Origin: Nonomuraea muscovyensis
Lineage (GTDB): Bacteria; Actinomycetota; Actinomycetes; Streptosporangiales; Streptosporangiaceae
Direction: 5' to 3'
Assembly: GCF_014207745.1 (NCBI RefSeq)
Contig: NZ_JACHJB010000002.1
Coordinates: 1,054,001 to 1,118,000, forward strand
DNA length: 64,000 nucleotides
The translations under genes were made by a program, and so were the position numbers. Below, one piece after another: positions 1 through 7,817 of this stretch (the stretch's first letter is position 1; the number at the start of each line of letters is the position of its first letter). The notes under the pieces were generated by a model. The model was given only the letters and a program-made list of their open reading frames with translations. It had not been told where the DNA came from and made no database searches.

Positions 1-479
1 CCGGTCAACTCCTGACGGGCATGAAAGGACCATCCCATGGTGAAGGGCCATTTCATGGTCCAGATCCGAGTTGCGGAGAAGGCCGCGGCCCGCACTGGCA
101 TTGGGCGGTCTCGTCCGAGGGGGATGGCAATGTCCTGCCCGTGGACGAGGATGTCCAACAGCGGCTGCCCGCCGGGCGCTTTCCTGCGGGAGCCCACCAT
201 GCCCCGCAACAGGGCGCTGATCTGGCGCACGGGCAACTCGGCTTGCCGTACGGCGGTGTCGTGAAGCATGCAGTTGATGTCTCCGCGGACCTTCAGCAGC
301 TCACGCGCCGCCTGCGCGACACCCATATGGGCAAGGGTCAGGTGGGCGGCAACGTCGCGCACCCGCCAGCCCGAGCACAGGGATGCGACCTCCCATTCCT
401 GGTCGGAGAGGTCGTCAAGAAGGTCCGCGAGAGTGGACCGCTCGTGATCGATCGCCAGCCATATCTCATCCCGGTTCAT
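1..479 (-). CDS. Maleylpyruvate isomerase family protein (DinB-like), C-terminus outside window
   Basis: Reading leftward from an ATG at 479-477, the frame stays open to the window edge, so only about 159 N-terminal residues are present. The start MNRDEIWLAIDHERSTLADL, the following CSGWRVRDVAAHLTLAH and the later DILVHGQDIAIPLGR are typical of the mycothiol-dependent maleylpyruvate isomerase-like family (TIGR03083, a DinB-type four-helix bundle). The histidines in VAAHLTLAH and LVHGQD are the expected metal ligands. Members often act as mycothiol S-transferases or are of unknown function. The exact substrate cannot be inferred because the 3' end and downstream partner are missing. Confidence 0.8.
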   Translation of the reverse strand, partial: MNRDEIWLAIDHERSTLADLLDDLSDQEWEVASLCSGWRVRDVAAHLTLAHMGVAQAARELLKVRGDINCMLHDTAVRQAELPVRQISALLRGMVGSRRKAPGGQPLLDILVHGQDIAIPLGRDRPMPVRAAAFSATRIWTMKWPFTMGWSFHARQELT

Positions 480-553
480 CTCAGCCTCCTGTCGACGCAC
501 CCAAAAACTCAGTGTGGTTATTCAACTCCCTCGGTATGCCGCCTCTGCCTTCG

Positions 554-710
554 GGGGTTCCGGTAGCAATCGCGGAAAATCCAACGAACCCTTCTCTAAC
601 CTGACTCTTCATACAAGGCGCGGTCAGCGCGCCCCGCCCCGGCTTGCTGTGGAGACGGTGCAGGTCAGAAATGTGCTCGTTGGGTTTTCGGCCGAAAATA
701 CCGGAACCCC
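554..710. repeat. Inverted-repeat (MITE-like) element of about 157 bp
   Basis: The 34-nt arm at 554-587 begins GGGGTTCCGGTA, and its reverse complement recurs at 677-710 with about 26 of 34 positions matching. The outer 12 nt are identical and the inner end (GAAAA-CCAACGA) is also nearly identical. The ~90 nt between the arms show no convincing gene. A third copy of the arm, identical over the first 17 nt, lies at 46551. The structure resembles a non-autonomous transposon or intergenic palindromic repeat; target-site duplications were not recognised. Confidence 0.55.
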
Positions 711-1245
711 GCATCTGGTGGCGCTGCACAAGGCGGGCGAGCACACCAGCGCCGAGCACGGGCCGTGGCGCCTTCGGGCAGGTCGTCATCGCCCTCGTAG
801 GATCCAGGCAGCTTCACCGCGATCCACACGTCCTCACCCAGGAGCTTGGCGGTCCGGCTCGGCCGTACCACGGTGGGGTCGGTGGTGAGGCTGTGGGCGG
901 GGTCGAGGTCGTCGAGGTCGATGCCGTAGTCGCTGTCCATGTCGTGGGCGCATACCAGTCCGGCGGTGCCCCGAGCTCGGCGGCCGCCCCTGAGCCGCAG
1001 CAGGGACACGATGCGGTCGGCGTCCTGGTCGGGGTCGCGCAACCGGCGCAGCTTCCTGGGGTTCAGCCAGGCCGCCACCTGCTGAACCCCAGGGAAACGG
1101 CCACCCCCCGGCGCCAGGCCCTCGATCTCCCGGCGAGCCCCGAACCCGCCACCCAACTCGGGGTCCCGGTAGCCATGCACTGCATGACGTGCACGAGGTA
1201 GCGGCCGCCGCTGTGACCGGCGGCGCCCGAAGGATGATGGCTCAT
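665..1245 (-). pseudogene. Unrecognised coding remnant, probably frameshifted
   Basis: The minus strand between about 720 and 1090 has strongly biased third positions and reads as protein (AAWLNPRKLRRLRDPDQDAD ... RPSRTAKLLGEDVWIAVKLP). It has no convincing start or stop of its own. A possible N-terminus beginning MSHHPSGAAGHSGGRYLVHV lies in a different frame at 1063-1245, which suggests a frameshift. The inverted-repeat element at 554-710 covers the 3' end, so that element may have truncated the gene. I do not recognise the family. Confidence 0.35.
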
Positions 1246-2480
1246 CCCAGATCTGCGAGACCCACGGCATCGGCCATCGCGCGGTATCCCGCATCGCTGG
1301 GGTGCAGATGGTCGCCGCTGTCGTAGGCGGGGTCGAGTTGATCCTCGGCGGCGGGCGAGGCCAGCGCGCGGTCGAAGTCCGCCACCGCGTCGTATTCGCC
1401 GGTTCTGCGGATCCAGGCGTTGACCTCGTCGCGCTTGGCCTCGCTGAGCGGTGTGTAGTACCGCGAGCCCTTCATGGGCGGGATAGTCCCGCCGATGACG
1501 CGCAGGCCCTTGGTATGCGCCCGGCGGATCAGCTCGCGGTGCGCGGCGATGATCTCGGCGGCCGAGACTTCGGTGTGCGGTGCAGCCATGGGCTGACGTG
1601 CCACGCTCATGCCGATGTCGTTGACACCCAGCAGGACGATCACCGTGCCCACGCCGGAACGGCCGAGGACGTCGCGGTCGAACCGGGCGGTGGCCTTGTC
1701 GCCGAGCCAGGCGGAGTCGACGGTCAGACGGTTGCCGCCGATGCCCTGATTGAGAACGGCACGCGGCCGGCGGGCGGCCACCAGCCGTTCGGCGAGCTCG
1801 TCGGGGTAGCGGTTGTCGGCTCCAGGAGTGGAGCCGTAACCGTCGGTGAGCGAGTCCCCGAACAGCGCCACGCCGTCGCGGCCCCGTGAGGCGCCCAGGA
1901 CATCGACCCCGGACAGGTAGTACCAGGACACGCTGGATTCGGTGAAGGCCGCGGAGCCTTGGTCGGCCACGTGGTTCCCCTCGGCGCGGAAGCTCGCGGC
2001 CATGGCTTGGGCGTGGTAGGTCGCCGGCCCGGTCGGCTTGGCGAAGTGCAGCGTGACCGTGAGCCGTTCCAGTGCCGAGACCGGCAGTGCCACCGGGTCG
2101 CTGACCAGCTCCGCGCCGGCCGGGATGGTGAAACTCGCCGCGCGTCCGGAGGTCAGGCGCCGAAGCGATCCCGTCTTCACGGCGCCGCCGGTGGAGCTGC
2201 GGGCCACTGTGGCGGCGCTGACCGTCACCGGGGCGGTGCCGTATACGTTGGTCAGCCGGATCCGGACGGCGGCGCCGGAGACGGTGGTCCGCACTACCTG
2301 CCGGAGGGTCTGGCCCGCGAAGCCCTGCTCGGACCAGTTGGGGGTGAAGTTGGTGCCCGGGCGCTGGGGCGCGGCCGACCAGGCGGCTTTCCAGCCGAGC
2401 CCCGGCTCCGCCGAGGCGGGCTGCTGGGCGGCCAGTGTCGTGGTGAGGACCAGCGCCACGAGGATCCTGACGAAACGCAC
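1242..2480 (-). CDS. Secreted SGNH/GDSL hydrolase (lipase/esterase type)
   Basis: This 412-residue protein is read from GTG at 2480, which overlaps the upstream TAG stop by one base. The start is followed by a signal peptide (VRFVRILVALVLTTTLAAQ, cleavage near ASA-EP). A beta-sandwich-like N-terminal half (about residues 35-190) precedes an SGNH domain with GDSLTDGYGS (Ser near 210), NQGIGGNRL, GVNDIG and DHLHPSDAGY (Asp/His near 390-393). These are SGNH blocks I, II, III and V. Family members deacylate lipids, sugars or aryl esters outside the cell. It is the last gene of an operon with DUF1772 and amidohydrolase genes. The open frame extends upstream to 2624, but the coupled GTG and signal peptide make 2480 the better start. 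Confidence 0.9.
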   Translation of the reverse strand: MRFVRILVALVLTTTLAAQQPASAEPGLGWKAAWSAAPQRPGTNFTPNWSEQGFAGQTLRQVVRTTVSGAAVRIRLTNVYGTAPVTVSAATVARSSTGGAVKTGSLRRLTSGRAASFTIPAGAELVSDPVALPVSALERLTVTLHFAKPTGPATYHAQAMAASFRAEGNHVADQGSAAFTESSVSWYYLSGVDVLGASRGRDGVALFGDSLTDGYGSTPGADNRYPDELAERLVAARRPRAVLNQGIGGNRLTVDSAWLGDKATARFDRDVLGRSGVGTVIVLLGVNDIGMSVARQPMAAPHTEVSAAEIIAAHRELIRRAHTKGLRVIGGTIPPMKGSRYYTPLSEAKRDEVNAWIRRTGEYDAVADFDRALASPAAEDQLDPAYDSGDHLHPSDAGYRAMADAVGLADLG

Positions 2481-2953
2481 TAGTGATCTCCTCGCTGAGC
2501 TCGAACGGTGAGGGTGATGATCAGGACGAAGGCGACGAAGGCCGTAAGCGTGCGGAGGACGTTGAACATCTCCCACCGCTGGAGGATCTCGGCGTAGTCG
2601 GCCGGGGGCGTACCGACGGCCCACACCTTGATCTGGCCGTTGATCGGCACGTTGCCGAACCGGGTGATCAGGAACGAGAGCACGGCCAGCACGCCCGCCA
2701 CCCCGGCCAGATAGCGCCGAGTAAGCAAGGCCAGGGCCAGCGAGCTCAAGGCGGCCAGCGCCATGATGGTCTGCATGACGGGGCCGTTCATGCGCATGAG
2801 GGCGGAGTGGAAGGTCAGCCGCACGTCGAGCGGCACCGCGTTGAAGGTGGTCGCGACGTTGACGGCGCCGTAGCCGAAGGCGCCCGCGAGCAGACCGGTG
2901 GACAGCACGCTGAGTGCGGTGACGAGGCGGATCACCATGTCCGGGGCCCTCAC
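2480..2953 (-). CDS. DUF1772 (anthrone oxygenase-like) membrane protein
   Basis: A 157-residue protein with four hydrophobic segments and the DUF1772 pattern: early VIRLVTALSVLSTGLLAGAF, then TFNAVPLDVRLTFHSALMRM, and GNVPINGQIKVWAVGTPP near residue 110. DUF1772 includes anthrone oxygenases of polyketide pathways, but most bacterial members have no assigned function. The GTG start overlaps the upstream amidohydrolase stop in GTGA; an internal ATG at 2938 is an alternative. Its own TAG shares a base with the start of the SGNH hydrolase, so all three genes appear translationally coupled. Confidence 0.85.
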   Translation of the reverse strand: MRAPDMVIRLVTALSVLSTGLLAGAFGYGAVNVATTFNAVPLDVRLTFHSALMRMNGPVMQTIMALAALSSLALALLTRRYLAGVAGVLAVLSFLITRFGNVPINGQIKVWAVGTPPADYAEILQRWEMFNVLRTLTAFVAFVLIITLTVRAQRGDH

Positions 2954-4407
2954 GCGGCTGCCGCGCTTTCGATCTTGGCTAGCATCCGGGCCCGCTGCTC
3001 CGTGGAGATGACGCGGCCACGGGTCACCACTGTGTGGATGCGGGTGGAGTTGCGGATGTCGGCCAGCGGGTCGGCGTCCAGGACCACCAGATCGGCGGCC
3101 TTGCCGGGCGCGATGGTGCCGATCGAGTCGTCCAGCCCGAGCAGCCGCGCGGGTTCCAGAGTGGCGGCCCGCAGCGCGCGCAGAGGCGACAGGCCGGAGC
3201 TCACGAGGTTGGCCAGCTCGTCGTGCAGGCTGAAGCCGGGCACCACGAACGGCACGTCGCCGCCGTCCGTCCCCGCCACCACCGGCACTCCGGCCGCCTC
3301 CAGTTCGTTCACGAAGGCCTTACGGCGGTCGAACAGCGCGTGCCGCTGGGCGGTGACCTCGGGCGTGCGGCCCGCCTTGATGATGTTGTCCAGCGCCCAC
3401 CGCCAGCCGTCGGCCACGGCGGCAGGCACGTACTTGAGCCGCCCGTCGTCCAGCAGCTCATCCGGCCGGTCCAGTACCTGGTAGACCGTCAGAGTCGGCA
3501 CGACCCGGGTCCGGTTGCGCGCCAGCGTGGCGAAGACCGACGCCGCCTTGCGGGCGCTGTAGCCGGCGACCGCCTCCCACTCCAGCCGGTGGATCTCACG
3601 CATCCAGCTGACGTAGTCGCTCTGGGCGAACTCCAGGTCGGCGATCCGGGAGCGCACTTCCCGCTCCCGTGTGGAGGTGTCGTACCAGGTGGAGTAGAGG
3701 TGCTCGACGCTGCACTGGCCGAGGCTGCTGGCTGTGCTCAGCGCAACCCCGTCGGGGCAGTGCCCGGCCAGCGGCATTCGGTGCCTGCGCGCCTCGTCGG
3801 CGACCACGCGGTACAGCTCGGGCGAGAGCCTGGAGTACACCTTGACGAAATCCGCGCCGTCCCGCTTCGCCTGGCGGACCGCTTCGCGGGCCTGGGCTTC
3901 GGTCGCGACCTCGGCGAAGACCGACGGGTCGCCGATGGTCGGCGCGCCGTCGATGATCCTGCTGGCGATGACCGAGCGCGGCCCGAGCAACTCGCCCCGG
4001 TCGATCCGCTTGCGCCACGCGTGAAGCAGCGGGGTTCCGGACATCTCGCGCACGGTGGTTACGCCGTTGACGAGGTACAGCGGAGGGGAGATGCGCTCGG
4101 CGGGAATGCTGTGCACGTGGGCATCGCACAAGCCTGGGATCACGAATTTGCCGGGCAAGTCGATGACTTGTGTGCCCTCTGGAATCTCAGGGCGCGGTCC
4201 CACAGAGACGATCCACTGTCCGCGGATGAGCACGGTGCTGTTGCGCCGGTGCGGGCGCCCGGTGACGTCGACAACGGTCACGCCGGTGAGCGCGATCCAG
4301 GGCGCCGCCGATGCCGCTGCGGCTTGACCCGTGCCCACTGCGGTCCCGGCCATCACCATGATCGCTCCCGCCCTCAGCGCATCACGCCTGGTTATTAACT
4401 CTGACAT
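2950..4407 (-). CDS. Exported metal-dependent amidohydrolase (imidazolonepropionase-like)
   Basis: The 485-residue protein starts at ATG 4407 (MSELITRRDALRAGAIMVM). This looks like a twin-arginine or Sec signal ending in an alanine-rich stretch. Amidohydrolase landmarks follow: GLCDAHVHS (HxH metal site), the carboxylated-Lys region FVKVYSR, AGHCPDGVAL, a later HLYSTW, GTDGGDVPF and the C-terminal SIGTIAPGKAADLVVLDADP. Related enzymes hydrolyse cyclic amides or dipeptide-like substrates. The first gene of the minus-strand operon, it is divergent from a TetR repressor. Two dyads in the 37-bp gap, one overlapping this start codon, suggest direct repression. The frame is open upstream to 4527 but would run across the operators. 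Confidence 0.9.
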   Translation of the reverse strand: MSELITRRDALRAGAIMVMAGTAVGTGQAAAASAAPWIALTGVTVVDVTGRPHRRNSTVLIRGQWIVSVGPRPEIPEGTQVIDLPGKFVIPGLCDAHVHSIPAERISPPLYLVNGVTTVREMSGTPLLHAWRKRIDRGELLGPRSVIASRIIDGAPTIGDPSVFAEVATEAQAREAVRQAKRDGADFVKVYSRLSPELYRVVADEARRHRMPLAGHCPDGVALSTASSLGQCSVEHLYSTWYDTSTREREVRSRIADLEFAQSDYVSWMREIHRLEWEAVAGYSARKAASVFATLARNRTRVVPTLTVYQVLDRPDELLDDGRLKYVPAAVADGWRWALDNIIKAGRTPEVTAQRHALFDRRKAFVNELEAAGVPVVAGTDGGDVPFVVPGFSLHDELANLVSSGLSPLRALRAATLEPARLLGLDDSIGTIAPGKAADLVVLDADPLADIRNSTRIHTVVTRGRVISTEQRARMLAKIESAAAA

Positions 4408-4449
4408 GCTGTCAAACATAGTGCGGGATGTTAAACTTGACAACATGTC
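4402..4449. promoter_or_regulatory. Twin TetR-type operators in the divergent promoter
   Basis: TGACATGCTGTCA (4402-4414) is a perfect TGACA-N3-TGTCA dyad overlapping the amidohydrolase start. GACAACATGTC (4439-4449) is a second GACA-N3-TGTC dyad overlapping the tetR start codon. The shared half-site and the positions predict that the adjacent TetR protein represses both directions. The A+T-rich stretch TTAAACTT lies between them. Confidence 0.65.
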
Positions 4450-5035
4450 GGAGATAACACCCCCCCGGCGCAGACGCCGCCGCGCCGACGCCGACCGCAG
4501 CGCCAGCGAGATCCTCAGGGCGACCAAGGATCTCCTCGCCGTGCAGCCGCACGCGAGCGTCGAGGAGATCGCCGTCGCGGCCGGCGTGAGCCGCCAGACC
4601 GTCTACGCCCACTTCAAGACCAGGGAGGCGCTGATCGGCGCGGTGTTCGACGAGATCGCCGCAGAGGCGGCGGCCCAGATGGAGGCAGCCCAGCTGGACC
4701 GGGAACCCGCCGTGGACGCGCTCCTGCGCCTGCTCGACATCAGCTGGCGGACCTTCCAGCGATATCCGCTCCTGCTGACGGTCTCCACCCCGGCCGGCGA
4801 CTCCGCCGCCGACGGCAAGCGGCACGAGTCGGCCTTCGACCACCTCGAACGGGTGCTCAGCCGAGGCCGGCAGTCCGGCGAGTTCGCCTCCGACCTTCCC
4901 ATACCCTGGCTCGTCACCGCCGTCGCCACCCTCGGCCACGCCGCCGGAGACGAGGTGCGGGCAGGACGGATGACGGCCAAGCAGGCCAGCGACGCCCTGG
5001 CCAGAAGCGTCCTGCTGCTCTGCGGGGCCGATTGA
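4445..5035 (+). CDS. TetR/AcrR family transcriptional regulator
   Basis: A 196-residue protein with a basic N-terminus (PPRRRRRRADADRS). The TetR helix-turn-helix lies at about residues 40-75 (SVEEIAVAAGVSRQTVYAHF), followed by a variable C-terminal ligand domain. ATG 4445 was chosen because upstream in-frame ATGs lie within the divergent promoter. It sits head-to-head with the amidohydrolase/DUF1772/SGNH operon and is the likely local repressor. The inducer is unknown. Confidence 0.88.
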   Translation: MSEITPPRRRRRRADADRSASEILRATKDLLAVQPHASVEEIAVAAGVSRQTVYAHFKTREALIGAVFDEIAAEAAAQMEAAQLDREPAVDALLRLLDISWRTFQRYPLLLTVSTPAGDSAADGKRHESAFDHLERVLSRGRQSGEFASDLPIPWLVTAVATLGHAAGDEVRAGRMTAKQASDALARSVLLLCGAD

Positions 5036-5360
5036 TCGTTCCGACCCGGGATGGGCAAGCCTGAGGAGAGGCACAATCGAGCCTGCGCCTGGGCGCCACC
5101 CAGGCGATGCGGTTTCACGCCGCCGGCCCGCGGCCCCGGTGTCCGAGCCGCTCCGCCTCGAGGTCGACCCTGCATCATCCGCGCGCGGCGGATCTGGCCG
5201 CTCTCATGCCCGACATCACCAGGAGCGGGCGCACCGTCGTGTTCGATGCCGACGCCATGACGGCCGCCTACGGCATGCTCCAACTCATCGTCACACTCAC
5301 CCGGACCGGGCCTACGCCTCCTCGTGGCGCGGCGCAGGAACCGCGCATGGCGGCTGCCCA
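5036..5360. other. No intact gene; possible coding scrap
   Basis: A plus-strand stretch near 5185-5310 reads as protein-like (ADLAALMPDITRSGRTVVFD). It has no start, no recognisable family, and runs into the Tn3 transposase remnant. It is best treated as a gene fragment left by rearrangement. Confidence 0.3.
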
Positions 5361-5620
5361 TCAGGCGGCAGTACTCGCTTCGCCGGGGCGCCCGCTGCTC
5401 GGGCGTGTGCAGGTAGGGGGAGGGTCGGCGCAGCGGCGCGAGCCTGGCACGGACACATCGCCGCTGCGCAGTCCGTCCCGCACGCACAAGATCACGCAGA
5501 GCTTCCAGAAGGGCCGGAACGCTGTGTCCTCGCCGGGCTTGCGGGCCTTGTCCACGTGGTCGGCGTACTTGGCGGGTATGAACCCCGTTGGTGCGCCGGG
5601 GGGACCGGCGGCCGCGGGTC
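5361..5620 (-). pseudogene. Tn3-family transposase fragment
   Basis: On the minus strand GFIPAKYADHVDKARK is followed by FWKLCVILCVRDGLRSGDV and PGSRRCADP. This is a central block of Tn3-family TnpA (normally near residues 400-460 of about 1000). Stop codons occur just upstream and the frame ends within 20 residues, so only about 85 codons survive. No terminal repeats were found. Confidence 0.7.
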
Positions 5621-5682
5621 CAGTTCAGCTCCTTGGCCTCGTCGCCGTGCTCACAGGTCAGCTTCGGGCATGACCGCGTTCT

Positions 5683-6192
5683 CTAGTCGGGCTCGGAGAG
5701 GGTGGCGAGGATCGCGGCGATACTGTCCCAGTCGGCCACCTCGACGTGGTCGGCCATCAGGCGCAGCCGTCCCGCTATCCCGGCGTGGCCCTCCCGCAGC
5801 GACTCGAAGTCCCGCGCGATCTGGCTGGAGACGGCCTCGTACCCCATGCTGCCGCCCTCTCCCTTGAAGAAGGTGGTCGCGAGCTTGTCCTGGCCCCAGA
5901 AGTCGCCGATGGCGTTCAGGTCGTCACCCGCCTGCCTGACGAAGTCCGCGAGGTCGCCGCCCTCGGTGGCGAAGACGCCGGCGACGGCCCTGAGGTGGCG
6001 GGGGTAGATCTCCATGGGCAGGCGCAGCACCATGCCAGGCCGGACCGCCGTGGGGTCGGTGAGGACGTCGCGGTTGGCCTCGTAGATGGCGTTCCACCGC
6101 GAACTGTCCTCGAAGTACTCCTCGGCGAGACTCCACAGCGTGTCGTCCGGCGTCACCGTGACGCTCTGCGGCCGCTCCGGCGCTTCGGTCAT
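5683..6192 (-). CDS. LysM domain plus WXG100-like helical module
   Basis: A 169-residue protein without a signal peptide. Residues about 10-58 form a LysM domain (VTVTPDDTLWSLAEEYF ... NRDVLTDPTAVRPGMVLRLP) expected to bind peptidoglycan glycans. Residues about 65-169 look like an alpha-helical hairpin with DFWGQDKLATTFFKG, resembling the W-G turn of WXG100/ESX-type secreted proteins. It is the last gene of a three-gene operon, 14 bp after a WXG100-like protein and downstream of a YbaB-like gene. The lack of a Sec signal combined with a wall-binding domain would fit type VII-like export, though no secretion ATPase is visible here. Confidence 0.75.
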   Translation of the reverse strand: MTEAPERPQSVTVTPDDTLWSLAEEYFEDSSRWNAIYEANRDVLTDPTAVRPGMVLRLPMEIYPRHLRAVAGVFATEGGDLADFVRQAGDDLNAIGDFWGQDKLATTFFKGEGGSMGYEAVSSQIARDFESLREGHAGIAGRLRLMADHVEVADWDSIAAILATLSEPD

Positions 6193-6206
6193 GGGCCTGC
6201 CTCTCC

Positions 6207-7112
6207 TCAGCCGGCGGGTTTGTGGGCCATGGTGTAGTAGAGCAGGATCCGGCCCAGGGTCTCCTTCCAGGTGGGGATGAGCTCCGTGCCGCTCTGCCCG
6301 TTCATCAGGTCGTACGCGGGGCCGTAGCCGATCGAGCCGCCGGCCAGGCGGCCGAGGAAGTACTGCACGTCGACGTTCTTGGTGACGGCCCGGGCAGCGG
6401 GCATCGCCGCGTCGAACACCCCGTAGAAGGCGACCGAGGCGGCGAACTCCTTCAGCGCCTGCCTGGTGTTGTCGCCGAGCGAGCCCGGGTCCTCACCGCG
6501 CGCCGCCCGGACGCCGGCCACCACCGCCACGTCGCCGACGGCGAAGAACGTGCTGCCGATCGTGTACTCGGTGAGTTTGCCGGCCACGATCCTGGCGACG
6601 GTGTGTTCGAGCAGCTTGGAGAGGATCTTCGCCTGGAGCCGCCGGATGAGGAACTGCGACAGCTGGTAGGCCACCCCCGCCTGCCAAGGGAAGGTGGTGA
6701 TGAAGACGAAGCTCGCGAAGTTCGCCAGGGCGGCCGTCCAGTAGGCGCGCTGCGCCGTCTCGATGGCCTCCGCGTACTCCTCGCACGCCTGGCTGTTGCG
6801 GCGGCAGACCCGGGCGAGGAGGCCGGGGTATCCCACGTCGGGAGGCGGTGGGTAGAGCCCGGCGGTCACGGCCTCCTTGAACGCCTCCACGCCGGCGCCG
6901 CCGTTCCTCTTCCACACCGCCTCGGCGGCGGGATAGGTGTGGTTCGGGCTCTGTTCGAGGCGGTCGGCGAGCCGCGACCAGACGTCTCGGGCCTGCCGGG
7001 CGCGCGCCGGATCGCCGTCGGGATACTCGACCGCGAGCATCTTGAAGACGAACGCCGCGATCCCGAACGTGCCGGTGGTGTAGATCGCGGCCCGTCCGGG
7101 CCGGACGCTCAA
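6207..7112 (-). CDS. WXG100-like (CpnT N-domain type) helical protein
   Basis: A 301-residue protein from TTG 7112, whose start overlaps the previous TGA. The first ~90 residues contain WSRLADRLEQ and AVWKRNGGAGVEAFKEAV. This is the helical pattern of the WXG100-like N-terminal domain found in CpnT-like and polymorphic-toxin proteins. Two long amphipathic or hydrophobic helices follow (TAALANFASFVFITTFPW; about residues 130-220), then an alanine/glycine-rich C-terminus with no recognised toxin fold. Coupled to YbaB-like and LysM genes, it is probably a structural or carrier component of a small type VII-associated locus. A toxin function is not supported by any visible motif. Confidence 0.7.
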   Translation of the reverse strand: MSVRPGRAAIYTTGTFGIAAFVFKMLAVEYPDGDPARARQARDVWSRLADRLEQSPNHTYPAAEAVWKRNGGAGVEAFKEAVTAGLYPPPPDVGYPGLLARVCRRNSQACEEYAEAIETAQRAYWTAALANFASFVFITTFPWQAGVAYQLSQFLIRRLQAKILSKLLEHTVARIVAGKLTEYTIGSTFFAVGDVAVVAGVRAARGEDPGSLGDNTRQALKEFAASVAFYGVFDAAMPAARAVTKNVDVQYFLGRLAGGSIGYGPAYDLMNGQSGTELIPTWKETLGRILLYYTMAHKPAG

Positions 7113-7453
7113 CCGCCTGTGTCCAGCGGGGTGCCGGCGAGGAACGGCCCGACCAGCTCCTGGGCCTGCCTCTCGGCGTCGGCGGTCGCCTGGCCGGCCG
7201 CCCGGAGCACCGCCTCGGCCAGCTCGGCCGAGCCCAGCCGCATGGCACGCGGGTCGATCGTGAGACCGACCAGCGCACCCGTCAGCGACGTCTCGGCGAT
7301 GACGCGTCCCTGGTCGTCCGCGCCGCGGCCGCGGACCCCGGCGATCCGTCCCTGGAGCTCCTCCAGAGCCGTGATCTCGCCGCTGAACTGCTCCAGCAGC
7401 CGGTCAAGCTCCTCGTCACCGCTTCCCCGAAGCGCGTCCGCAGGCGATGTCAT
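7109..7453 (-). CDS. YbaB/EbfC-like nucleoid-associated family protein
   Basis: A 114-residue protein with an N-terminal coiled-coil segment (ELDRLLEQFSGEITALEELQ). The YbaB core follows with DDQGRVIAETSLTGALVGLTI and the terminal helix LAEAVLRAAGQATADAERQA. Housekeeping YbaB follows dnaX. Paralogues like this one are common in actinobacterial WXG100/ESX-associated loci, where their role is unclear. First gene of the operon; its stop overlaps the TTG of the WXG-like gene. Confidence 0.75.
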   Translation of the reverse strand: MTSPADALRGSGDEELDRLLEQFSGEITALEELQGRIAGVRGRGADDQGRVIAETSLTGALVGLTIDPRAMRLGSAELAEAVLRAAGQATADAERQAQELVGPFLAGTPLDTGG

Positions 7454-7539
7454 CGTGCTCCTGAGCCCTGATACGCTCGGCCGCGTGCGGGCGGGTTCGA
7501 ATACATGATCGCCTCAAAGTAGCATAAGCGGTAGGTAAA

Positions 7540-7737
7540 CTAGGCAATCTCGAGGCCATGACGGCGCTCGCGGGCCGGCAGCCCGTGCACACCCGCGGCC
7601 GGCGCGTTGCGCGGGACGCCCGCGTCCACCACCACCACCGGCCGCAGGGCCCGCGCGAGCATCAGCGCCCCGCTCAACCCCACGGCGCCCCCGCCGACCA
7701 CCACCACGTCATAGCCGTCGTTCAACTGATCGGCCAT
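7540..7737 (-). pseudogene. Truncated NAD(P)/FAD-dependent oxidoreductase (N-terminal ~50 residues)
   Basis: From ATG 7737 the frame begins MADQLNDGYDVVVVGGGAVG. It contains the Rossmann GxGxxG and the following VVVVDAGVPRNAPAAGVHG of thioredoxin-reductase-like flavoproteins, then degenerates and stops after about 65 codons. The intact homologue at 16157-17101 shows what is missing. It faces an XRE-cupin regulator, a common arrangement, so the target gene of that regulator appears to be dead here. Confidence 0.75.
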
Positions 7738-7791
7738 CCTGTCCACCTCCACGACAATCCTGCGAATCCACAGACGTATACGGCAAGTGTC

Positions 7792-7808
7792 TTTGCTGAT
7801 CTGGCAAA
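7792..7808. promoter_or_regulatory. Inverted repeat before the XRE-cupin gene
   Basis: TTTGC (7792-7796) and GCAAA (7804-7808) form a dyad with a 7-nt spacer, 9 nt before the regulator's ATG and between the two divergent genes. It is a candidate autoregulatory operator. Confidence 0.4.
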
Positions 7809-7817
7809 CTGATAGGT

